Assembly (NCBI GenBank): GCA_021018815.1
Contig: JAITYX010000049.1
Coordinates: 3,968,001 to 4,032,000 of the forward strand
DNA: 64,000 bases
From: Talinum fruticosum
Lineage: Eukaryota; Streptophyta; Magnoliopsida; Caryophyllales; Talinaceae
Reading direction: 5' to 3'
The position numbers were made by a program, and so were the translations under genes. The notes below the pieces were generated by a model. That model was not told the DNA's origin. It saw nothing but the letters and a program-made list of their open reading frames with translations, and made no database searches. Positions within the stretch are counted from its first letter, which is position 1; the number at the start of each line of letters is the position of its first letter. Shown here piece by piece: positions 11,114 to 20,451 of this stretch.

Positions 11114-12088
11114 GTCAGATCATCCTTCAAACCTCTCAAAACTGTTTCCACATCCAAAGTGCTTGAATTGCTTCATATGGATTTATGTGGTGAAATCTTT
11201 GTGAAAAGCCTCGGAGGTAAATCGTATGTACTTGTGATTGTTGATGATTTCTCACGATTTACTGTGTTTGTTTTCTTAAGAACAAGAATGAAGCTTTCAA
11301 AGAGTTCGAGTAAGCTCTGTAGGAAAATTCAAGTAGAGTCCCGGACTAAGATGAGAAGAATTTGAACCGACCATGGAACGGAGTTCGACTACGCAGAATT
11401 CGCAGAGTTTTGTGACAATAATGGTATCTATCACAACTTCTTGGCACCCAAAACGGAATAGCGGAGAGAAAGAACCGAACTCTTGAAGAAATAGGAAGGA
11501 CAATGACGATTGAAAATGATCTACCTTATTATTTACGGGCTAAGGCTCGTCAACACGAGCAAATTACATACTCAACATATGCCTCATCGGACCCATCTTG
11601 AAGAAAACTACAAGCTTTACAAGGGAAAGAAACCCAACATCTCATACTTCAAACCATTTGGTTGTAAATGCTTTGTTCATAATAAGGGTACGGATCACTT
11701 GACCAAGTTTGATGCTAGGTCGGATGAAGGTATATTTCTAGGTTACTCATCTCATAGTAAAGCTTATCGTGTTTTTAACAAAAGAACTAACAAAGTGGAA
11801 GAAAGTATCCACGTTTTGTTTGATGAGATAGATCAGGGAAGAACAAGTAAGTTAATCTTCTCAAATTTAAAGCCGAGTCAAGATGAAGATGATCTTATTG
11901 AAGCCGAGCTCGGAAAGTGTCGAAGAAAGCAACTTAGAATGAGGCAACACAGAACACCGTAACTCGGACCGAACAAACTCAATAGCCAGCTGAGAATGCT
12001 AAAGGAAAAGCAAATGAGGAGACTCAGTAGGCTCAAACAACTGAAGATTAGTCGGTTCAACCAAAAATTTGGTGAACAAAGGAACCGG
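11114..12088 (+). pseudogene. C3 integrase core and C-terminal domain
   Basis: Core motifs of the D,D,E integrase are present: VIVDDFSRFTVFVFLR (first Asp, about 11235), TDHGTEFDY (second Asp, about 11367) and a frame-shifted ERKNRTLEE (catalytic Glu, about 11463). The C-terminal part reads PNISYFKPFGCKCFVHNKG and DEGIFLGYSSHSKAYRVFNKRTNKVEESIHV in the open stretch 11510-11962. The acidic linker after it ends near 12088, where sequence jumps to RNase H. The DDE geometry is kept but stops at 11114, 11366 and about 11460 disable it. Confidence 0.87.
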
Positions 12089-12378
12089 TAGATTATGTGG
12101 ATCAAGCAACACTTAAAGGATGTTGGACTCTATTTAAATCTATCCCAATCAAGTGTGGCAATCAAATTGCAATCAGAATCATTGAGAATCCAGTTTAGCA
12201 CTCAAAGACAAAGCATATTGAAGTTAGGTTTCATTTTCTGAGAGACCATTCTGAGAAAGGTGATATTGAACTTGAATTCATTCCTACGAAATTTCGGTTA
12301 GTCGATATTTTCACTAAGCCACTTAGTGAGGATCAATTTTGCTTTATCAGGAATAAGCTTTGAATGATTAATGGATGA
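12089..12378 (+). pseudogene. C3 RNase H tail after a deletion
   Basis: From about 12089 the sequence matches the RNase H end of C2 (from 3386) and C5. It continues through the pol end, recognisable as ELEFIPTKF (about 12269), DIFTKPLSEDQFCFIRNKL, to a terminal codon near 12376-12378. Compared with C2, the whole reverse transcriptase and most of RNase H (about 1.3 kb) are missing. The join lies in TAGA, which is present at both ends in C2. Confidence 0.82.
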
Positions 12379-12790
12379 TTATGTGATTTTATAAGTGAAA
12401 TTTTCTGGCATGATTATGTGTTATATGTTTTCTTTTGTCCTAATAACAAATGGATCCGTTGACCGAGTGAAATTGAGATATGAATTATTAGGTCTCCGAG
12501 TGTTCTAAGTCACTCGGAAACCATACTAAGTCAGACTTAATTTTTGAGGAAAATGGACATCAAACTTTTGAAATCATCTCTAGATAAGTGGAGAATTTCA
12601 GAAATATTTTTTTAAAGTCTTTCTTCTCTCTCTCTCTCTTTCTCTCTCTGCAGCGTTTCGATAAAAAACAATTAGCCATTGGAAGAAAGCTGCTGAAATT
12701 CTAACCGTTGGAGAGTAGAAACGTCACATCCGTCCGAGACAACCGTTAGAGCTTCAGGTCGGACCAAAGGGTGAAGGTCATGTCTTTTCG
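12379..12790 (+). other. Spacer between C3 pol and additional ORF
   Basis: There is no coding region here. The stretch contains a polypyrimidine run ending in CTCTGCAG (12616-12650) that resembles a 3' splice site. A related spacer occurs in C5 at 21770-22129, also with a CT tract but without the CAG. Confidence 0.6.
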
Positions 12791-12967
12791 CTACAAATAG
12801 CAACCTTTTACCTTCATTTCTTTACTTTACTCACTACCTTCTTACTTTCTAAGCATTCTTGCTTACTTGAATTCTCTCTCTCTCTAAATTCTAAACGCTC
12901 TTACTCTTTTCGCTCTCTCTCTCTCTCACTCTTTTGAGTCCTCTCATTTTTCTCAAAAATACTCAGC
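12791..12967 (+). promoter_or_regulatory. TATA-like element and CT-rich leader of the C3 additional ORF
   Basis: CTACAAATAG at 12791-12800 resembles a TATA box with about 170 bases of CT-rich leader before the ATG at 12968, including two (CT)n runs near 12880 and 12915. C5 has the same arrangement on its strand: CCATAAATAA at 21759-21768 and a CT-rich leader to its ATG at 21606. Shared spacing in two diverged copies supports a retained function, but a transcription start is not shown. Confidence 0.45.
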
Positions 12968-13515
12968 ATGCCTAAAAGGGGTTTTGCACCTGATTTATGG
13001 GGGTCTGCTACCAAGAAGCCCCACACTAAAGCTCCTCAAGAGGGTACCTCTAACCCCTCTAAGATCTTCGTCACCTAACACCTTACGTTGGATGACAAAT
13101 TCTTTCCAACCACTTCGTTTTCATGGTTGCAACACATAAAGGGCACTAGAGTGTATAATTTCTTATGCTTCAATGAATTTATCTATCTTGAACTCGTTAT
13201 CGTGTTCAACTCCAATATGTGTTACTCGAAGGAGTCATCACCTCACGAGTTCACAAGAAGGTTATTCGTATCAACCTCTCCCTCCATCACAGAATCTTCA
13301 AAGTTTCTTCTCTTTTTGTTAACTACAATCCCATCCCATTTACGGAGATTGCAGATGAGTACTTTAAGAAGCGCACCAAGGAGGTCCCCGAGTCACACAA
13401 AAATTTCTCGGTGACTCGAGATAAAGACCGAGGCCAAACTTCTTTCTCTTCTCTTGATGAGAACTTTCTTTTCTCATCACTCTAGCAAAGAGAATCCCAA
13501 TTCCAAGATTCTCAA
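12968..13515 (+). pseudogene. C3 additional ORF, N-terminal part
   Basis: This third ORF lies between pol and the 3' LTR. The ATG at 12968 starts MPKRGFAP, matched by MPKCC at the C5 start. The following LDDKFFPTTSFSWLQ and an FIYLELV stretch align with DDKFFKTTSFSWLK and FIYPELM of C5, and GVITSRV with GVITSKV. A frame change at about 13215 is needed. The pattern of YPEL followed by an FYA-like stretch resembles the putative plant transposon/envelope-like proteins of Sirevirus elements (resemblance by eye, not a search). I see no signal peptide. The gene is cut at 13515 by S1. Confidence 0.65.
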
Positions 13516-15109
13516 TGAAGGTTTGCTCTAGGAGAGGCTATGTCATCCTAGAGGGGGTGAATAGGGTGAATATGAAATTTTCTTGAAATTTAAAATAGAT
13601 ATAAATCCGAGGTGAGTGAGAGTCAAGGATGAACTCGGAAAAGTACTAACTCGGAATTCGAGTGAAGCATGAAGAAACATATTAAGCGGAACTTTGAAAC
13701 TGCTGCGAGTCTAGAATGCACTCGGAAAAGTAATAACTAAAAAGTACGTGGAAACCCATCTCGGGGCAGAAAACCATGGACCGTGCTAATCCAAGCACGA
13801 AATCAAATCCACTATTTTGAGTCCACAAAATTCGGTAGACTAACTCAACCCGAGTTGCTCCCTTAGACAACTCCATACAAGTTTTCCTAGACTCATAAAT
13901 TACCTTATCCGATCTAGTACTTCCTAACCGAGATCACCTTTAGAGTTAGGGACAAGCGAGCTGAGTTAACCCTTACAGCTCAGTCAAGGGATCTTACTTA
14001 GAGAGTAAGAAAGAGAGTGTTTGCAGATCGAGTACAAGACCTTACAACTCGGAGAAATTATAAATACGGAATTGGAGTTGTAAGTAGAAGATTGGGAATG
14101 AATACAATGACTTTTGCTCAAGTATGTGTATTAACAGTTGGTTCAGCAATCTTCAAGTATTGGAAGTTGGCTTCTATTTATAGATGACCAAGCAGCTTAG
14201 CCGATGTGTCCATCTTCCGACTAGAAGTCCCTTATGACCGTTGTGATGGATTTTCTAAGTCACTCAAGAAAATATCCGTTGAGATATGAACGTTGGGCAA
14301 TGGCTCTTGACTCCTTTGGAAGTCCAAAACCACTGGTGGTGTCTTGAAAAATAAGGTGGAAACCACCGTTGAGTTTAGTGTTGTAGATTTCCAGCTTTGG
14401 AAAGCAGACAACCCCGACACGATGTCCGGGGTTAGGTCGGAGGTGGAAAAAGCCTTGTGTGCTTGGTGATTTGATGTTTTGAAGCTCGGTTACTTTTGTA
14501 ATTCAAAATTAGGATAGCCTCGTTTGAATAACCTACAAAAGTAAATCAATTTGGCTCTCAAAGTATAAAATACTTTGGTCAAAGATTAGACACAAATAAT
14601 AACATAATTAAGATAATTAAGTGACTAATTATCCGAGTCCGGAAAGGAATGGAATTTTCGAGTCTAATATCCATGAAACACAAAATTCCATCTTAGTCGA
14701 TCTAGAACATAATCAAGTCAAAGTAAAAGATCGGAGTAAACAAACATTATCTAGACTAAAAAAGTTCAAACTAAATATGTTAACTTGGAACAATGTAATT
14801 CTCGTAACATGAAGTCGGACCGGAGTTTATGTGAGTGAAATAAAGTGTTTGAGCATGCGATATATCCGAGCGTTAAGTGACTCGAACCGAGTGTGAAGTG
14901 GTAAGTACAAGTATGCTTTGTGAGTCGATCGAGTCACGCATAAACATATATAATAGTTTCTATAACACTCGGAGAAAATGTTATATCACTCGGAAATGCT
15001 TCTAAGGCACATGGAATGGCTTGAAATAAAAACCCCATAAGAGATGAAGTCTTATACCCGATTTGTTGATGGAACTCGGAAAAGTGTAAGTATAAAGTCT
15101 CGGTCTTCA
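13516..15109 (-). mobile_element. S1: solo copia LTR with perfect target duplication
   Basis: On the plus strand it begins TGAAGG and ends GTCTTCA, with TGAAG/CTTCA inverted ends, and is 1594 bp long. CTCAA flanks it at 13511-13515 and 15110-15114. Removing it and one CTCAA joins the additional ORF in agreement with C5. There is no primer site or gag on either side, so it is a solo LTR left by LTR-LTR recombination. The TATA box (minus strand) is at 14173-14182 and a U5 hairpin relic at about 13543-13566. ORFs inside it are chance. Confidence 0.93.
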
Positions 15110-16110
15110 CTCAAACCTTTATTTGATATTCTAGAGGGCTATGATGTATACCTCTTCCGTGCTATTCTTGAGCACATGGCCCAAGTGCTTGGTTAATCCC
15201 AAAAATCTGCTCAATCCCCTTTGGAGCCATTCTTACAGTTCCCCTTAGACCCAAATGTAGTTTCGAGGCTACCATAGTGGTGGGCGGGAAGAAGCTTCGA
15301 GTTGAAACCCCCTTCACCCTCACCACTCGGATTCAAATTCCTCTACCCCTCCCTCCTCCATCCACTGGTCCCTCCACTTCTCAACCACATTCTACAGCCT
15401 TTGAGGCTATGTTTACTGTTCGGTGGACAAACTCTCCTCTATTTCCGAAGAACTTGGAGACACCTTCCGCTCTCTAAAAACTATCCTTTAAAGCCTTATG
15501 ATCAATAAAAAGACAAGACAGTCTCGGATCCGGGAGAACCAGGACATAATGATCGAACTCAAGGGCGTCATCAATGAGCGAACGAGCAGCTCCAACTACT
15601 CTAAGAACATCGATCCAAGGCTGCCAAGGAACCAGAAAGTTCATATACTTTTGACGACTCCTCCAGCGCAGCCAAGTCTCCCTTGGCTAAGGTTGAAGAA
15701 GAAGAAACTGCAGTTGAAGCAGCTCGGCGTGAGGAGCGAAGGAAAAGGAGATAGAAGAGGAGAAGGAGGAGGAAAAAGAAGAGGAAAAAGAGACAGAAGA
15801 GGCCGCTTAACCCGAGGGAAAAGGTGCCACGGCTCCCGAACCGGAATTGATCTCTTCGATCTCGATCCGAGTGGATCGAAGAAGCCGGGGACATTGGTCG
15901 GTCTATAACCGTCAAGTCGAAGCACCTTCCTCCGCTATTTTCTAGGAGGATAAGCTTGAGGATGATATGCCCTTGGGTCAAATGACCAGGACGGAGCCAA
16001 TTCCGGACATCCTTGTCTGCTGCCGCCACGATCATCCAGTTCATTTGAAGCATATGAGCACCGGTGCCTTGCTCGCCCCTCCACCTCCCGACAACAAGCC
16101 CCCTTCTTAA
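15110..16110 (+). pseudogene. C3 additional ORF, C-terminal part
   Basis: After S1 the ORF resumes as LFDILEGYDVYLF (about 15118), matching LFDIIEGYDVDLF of C5. A less conserved middle follows, then a Ser-rich and Glu/Lys-rich stretch (FDDSSSAAKSPLAKVEEEE, about 15653-15720), and an acidic tail ending DNKPPS at the stop 16108-16110. The acidic part aligns with SEESSSLAKSTSDEVEEEEE of C5. Together the two parts would be about 510 codons, with frameshifts. No membrane segment is obvious, so an envelope role is not supported by what I see. Confidence 0.62.
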
Positions 16111-16519
16111 TTTTTTTCTCCTACATCAACTGTACTCGCTTGATAGTTTCTTCCCTCTTTTTGATGAAATGCAAGGGGAGAAATATAGAAATATTGATGT
16201 TGTGTTGAGGGGAGCTCACCCCTTTCATGGAGCAAATGAATGAACTTTTTTTTTCTGAATAGACTTATTTCGGAGTTACTTCTTTCGAGTTAGATATTTT
16301 TTAATTATCTCTTTTTGCTCTGATATAATCTGTTAATTCTTTGCTCTAATGGTTTATTAGCATAACTCTTATGAGTGATCATGTTATCTATAATGCATCT
16401 TATAAGTATGGAATGCTTCTCACTCATCACTTCTAGTTCCGTTATGTTTTGCATAGTAAAAATGAAAACTCATATTTCGTACTAACAAATTTCTATCTAA
16501 GTGTGGAAAGCCTTTCATC
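16111..16519 (+). other. C3 3' spacer with extra purine tracts
   Basis: Non-coding. It holds two tracts like the polypurine tract: GCAAGGGGAG at 16171-16180 and GAGGGGAG at 16207-16214. No gene is seen. Confidence 0.55.
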
Positions 16520-16531
16520 AAAAGGGGAGAT
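16520..16531 (+). promoter_or_regulatory. C3 polypurine tract
   Basis: AAAAGGGGAGAT directly precedes the 3' LTR (TGAAGAC at 16532). This is the plus-strand primer position of LTR retrotransposons, and it fixes the 5' end of the LTR. Confidence 0.8.
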
Positions 16532-18008
16532 TGAAGACTCGGTTTCTAACTCTAAGTCATTCTGAGTAATACATGAAGCCTAAGGTAAAACCTCGTCTGT
16601 CTTAAGTTTTGATTTCAAGTGATTCTTATCGTTATAGAAACTCTTGTATAAGTTTTCATTCATTTTTTACCGACTCGAAAACCCATTATCGTATATCTTC
16701 TACACTAAAGTTTCGACTCACTCAAACATCACTCAAAACTATCGCATGCTTAAATAATTTCTCTAACACTTTTGTTATGAGTACTGATCGCATATTTCAA
16801 TGCAAAGTGAAATATAGTATCATTCCCTATTCTACATCAGTTTATCTCCTTCAAAATTTTGTGTTCAAATCAAGTCGCCGTACTCGATCCTTTACTCTCT
16901 CTACTTGATCATCTTTAGAATTCACTCTTATGGAATTTGAGTATACTGAATATTAGACTAAGAAAATTCCACTTATCTAGGCCTAAGATAATTAAGCCCT
17001 TAATTATCCTAATTCAATTATTATATGTGTCTAATCTTAGACCAAAGTATTTTATACTTTGAGAACCAAAGTGGTTTACTTTTCTAGGTTATTCAAACGA
17101 GGCTAACTCATTTTTGAAATACAAAACTAGTCCGCTTATGGTTGTCAATCACCAATAGATAAGCTTTATCTACTTTTAAACGAGTGCTCGGACACTCGTG
17201 TCGTGGTTGTCTGTTTCAAAATTGAAAAACTCCAACACTAGGCTCAACGGTGGTTTCCACCTTGCTTTTAGATAATGTAAGTTCACTGTAACACCTTTTG
17301 AAGCCATAGTCGTTGTACAACGATCACATCCCAATGGATCTTTTACGAGCGACTCAAAAGAGTCGTTACAATAGCCGATGAAGACTTTTGTTCGGAACCA
17401 AGACTCGGTGGTCACTTTTTTAGTTAGATATAAATAGAAGCCACCTCACAAGACAAGAAGATTGGTGTAATTATTGTTGTACCTCATTACAAACACACAT
17501 TATTTGAGCAAAAGTCATTCTTTTCATATTCAATCTTTTATTTACAACTCCTACTCTGTACTTAACATTTTTTGAGTTGTAAAGCCTTCTAATCAGTCAT
17601 TTTTTCTCTTATTTTTTGAGTTGTAGGGGTTAACTCAGCTCGGTTGTCCCCGATTGTAAAGGTTACCTCAATCGGGAAGTACTAGATCATATCGGGGAAC
17701 TTATGAGTCTAGGAAAACATTGTAAGGAATCGTCTAAGGAAACAATTTTGGTAGAGTCCGACCTTTGTATTTTGAAGATTTAAAATAGTGGATTTGACTC
17801 GGTGCTTGGATTAGCACCGACCGTGGTTTTCTGCCCCAGGAGGGTTTCCACGTATTTCGAGTGTTTGCTTTTCTTAGTCCAATCTAGACACGGACACGGT
17901 TGTTTATGACTTTCCAAACAAAAAGTGTCTAAGTTCTTTTAAATTTCATCATCACCCTATTCATCCCCTCCTTTAGGGTGACTTAGACTCTCTAAGAGCA
18001 AAATTTCG
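16532..18008 (+). repeat. 3' LTR paired with C3
   Basis: It starts TGAAGACTCGG after the polypurine tract and ends near TTTCG at 18008, about 1.48 kb. A TATA box lies at 17429-17438, and a U5 hairpin relic (CACCCT ... AGGGTGA) lies at about 17953-17981. It has diverged considerably from the 5' LTR at 3525. The next base begins minus-strand reverse transcriptase of C4, not C2. Confidence 0.82.
17429..17438 (+). promoter_or_regulatory. TATA box of C3 3' LTR
   Basis: TATAAATAGA followed by AGCC, as in the 5' LTR. Confidence 0.7.
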
Positions 18009-20073
18009 ATCCGAGACTTGGTTTCTTTCAAATTGATTCAGCTCTTCTTGCATGGCCTCTACCCATTCAGGTTGAGTTAAGGCTTCTAGTACATTTTTAG
18101 GTTCAATTAATGATATGAATGCTGAAAATGCACATAGATTTTGGAAAGAAGAACGAGTTCTTACCCCACTCGTTTATGTTAGAAAGTATATTCTCAGGTG
18201 GGCGACTCGATGCATATTTGAAAGCTTTACCTATCCTCCGGCTAACCAAGTTTATTTTTTAATGGGCTGATCTTCAGTTAGTTGCTTTTACCTAGCTTCG
18301 CATTGGCTTGTTCTTCGACATTCTAAGCTCGATCTTGAACTTGTTCATTTTGAGTCACAACATTCTGAGTTAGCTTATTCCGAGTAGCCTCATTATAAGT
18401 TGTCTCAGTCCTTCCGTTTTGACTCATTTTGAGTTCAACTTTAGCAATGTCATCTGCATGTCTATTAAGCTTCGGATCCGAGAAAGTGGATTCACTTATC
18501 CTACCAAGGTCAATCTCATCAAAGACAACATGGATGCTTTGTTCCACTTTGTTAGTTCTTTTGTCAAAAACTCGATAAGCTTCACTATGAGAGAAGTAAC
18601 CCGTAAATATACCTTCATCTCGATCTAGCATCAAACATAGTTAGATATTCCTTACCATTGTTATGCACATGGAATTTACATCTGAATGGCTTAAGTAGGA
18701 AATGTTGGGCTTCTTTCCCATGTACAACTCATATGGTGTCTTCTTCGAATGGGTCTAATGACGCATCTATTGGGTGTATAGTTTGTTGTATTCTCTACCT
18801 CAACCCATAAATAGTAAGGTCTATCATTTTCAATCATCATTATGCTTCACAGTTGAGTGTATAGTTTGTTGTATTCTCTACTCCATTTTGTTGAGGAGTT
18901 CTTGGTGCTGAGAAGTTGTGGGAGACGCCTTTCTTGTCACGAAGTCTATAAATTTTGAATAATCGAACTCCATTCCATGGTCAATTTGAATTCTTCTAAT
19001 CTAAGTGTCCCATTCTACTTGAATTTTCCTACAGATCTTAGTGAACTCTTTGAAGGCTTCATTCTTGTTTTTCATAAAACATACCTTGGTAAATCGTGAA
19101 TAATCATCAACAATAAGCAACACATATGATTTACCTCCTAATCCTTATCACAAGAATTTAACCACATAAATCCTTATGAACTAATTCAAGTACTTTGTAT
19201 GTAGACACAAATTGGAGTGGTTTGAAAGATGATTTGACTTGCTTCCCTTTTGTGCATGCTTCACAGATTTTATCTTTCTTAAATACACAATTAGGTAAAC
19301 CCCTAACTAGTCCATGAGATGCAAGCTTCTTGATGGTATGCATGCTAATATAACCTAGTCTACGATGCCATGTCCATGAATCATCATTCAATGATGCTTT
19401 CAAATAGGATAAGTTCGACTAGAATCTAAGAGAGGAATTGTATAAGTGTTAACTGACCTCGGACTTAAGAGCTTTGTCTCTTTGGTGACTCGCATAAAAA
19501 CGTAGTAGTTGATCCGAGTGAAGCTTACCTCTTAACCTTTACCACACAGGTGAGATATGCTCAAGAGATTGTACTTTAGCCCTTTGACAAGGTAGACTGG
19601 ACTGAATGAGTTATTTCCTTGACAAATCTTGCCAATCCCAACTATCTTACCTTTGCTGCTATCGCTAAATATGACTCCGGACATATGGCGTGAGCAACCA
19701 TTATCTAACTACCGGTGACCCTTTCGTTTCGAGTCACATGCAAAACAGAAACAAATTGACCCTTCTCACATCCTCTCACAAACATTGTAACAGTCTCTAT
19801 TGTGGGCTTTCTCTAAAGATGAGAACTCTTGCGAAACTATATTTAAATGATTTTGGGTTTGGTCCGATTCTCGAGTCTTCCTTTTAGAAAACTCGATCGG
19901 TGTCTCCTTTCTTCGAAAACCTTTCTTTTTTGTAAATAGGTTAAGAAGGCTTTTTCTTGTAAATTGATTTGTGTTGAATCCCTTTTCTATGTGAGTAAAT
20001 GGGACCATGCTCAGCCTTCCCGAACTTTACGGTTCGGAATCATTTTTAGAAAGGCTTGAATTGGAATTAGATT
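18009..20073 (-). pseudogene. C4 copia pol fragment: gag end, protease, integrase, start of RT
   Basis: Read right to left, this holds a gag spacer (about 19760-20073), a protease start HR*LDNGCSRHM (19682-19717), a well-kept zinc finger with WHRRLGYISMHTIKKL and CEACTKGK (19158-19403), a broken integrase core, the integrase C-terminus DRDEGIFTGYFSHSEAYRVF (18323-18634), a linker, and the first RT-proximal residues (about 18009-18140). It stops abruptly at 18009 against the C3 LTR. It is the continuation of the gag at 33228-34413: C5 lies between them, with about 0.3 kb of gag missing. Confidence 0.82.
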
Positions 20074-20451
20074 CCTCATCGGACCCATCTTGAAGAAAAC
20101 TCCATACTAGCTCTACAAAGGGAAGAAACCCAACATTTCATACTTCAAACCCTTTGGATGTAAGTGTTATATTCACAACAATAAAAGTGTACGTATTGTT
20201 GACCAAGTTTGATGCTCGGTCGGATGAAGGTATTTTTCTTTGTTATTCATCTCATAGTAAAGCATATCGCATTTTCAATAAAAGAACTAACAAAGTGGAA
20301 GAAAGCATACACGTTGTTTTTGATGAGATTGATCAGGGAAAACCAATTGAGTCAACATTCTCAAATGTGAAGCTCGATCGAAATGATGATCTTACTGCAG
20401 ATGAGCTCGTAAAGAGTCAATTACGAGTGCGCACCAAAATGTAGCAAAGCG
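20074..20451 (+). other. Inverted integrase piece and copied patch (filler DNA candidate)
   Basis: 20074-20420 is plus-strand copia integrase C-terminus (DEGIFLCYSSHSKAYRIFNKRTNKVEESIHV) lying between two minus-strand relics. It is followed by a 25-base copy, GTGCGCACC...GCAAAGCG (20427-20451), identical to 21113-21137 of the C5 additional ORF in the same orientation, with looser similarity a few bases to the left. CCTCATC at the left edge fits both neighbours. Two templated pieces at a deletion junction are typical of end-joining repair. Confidence 0.65.

Larger units (their letters stand above)
3525..18008 (+). mobile_element. C3: Sirevirus-like Ty1/copia element with nested insertions
   Basis: This is the most complete copia copy. 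In order it holds a 5' LTR, an initiator-Met-type primer site, gag with an internal tandem duplication, a protease motif, the integrase zinc finger and catalytic core, the RNase H tail, an additional ORF, a polypurine tract and a 3' LTR. Reverse transcriptase is deleted. Two solo LTRs (G1 and S1) interrupt it; without them it is about 10 kb. The gag-PR-INT-RT-RNaseH order identifies copia. The long LTRs, the additional ORF after pol and the AAAAGGGGAGAT tract suggest the SIRE/Maximus group (inference). The left flank is plus-strand C2 RNase H and the right flank is minus-strand C4 reverse transcriptase, so no matching target duplication was found and the two ends may have been joined by later recombination. 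Confidence 0.8.

Noticed and set aside
15601..16053. Minus-strand frame of 150 codons in the C3 additional ORF
   Set aside because: It is the shadow of the acidic/Glu-rich plus-strand reading, which is supported by C5.
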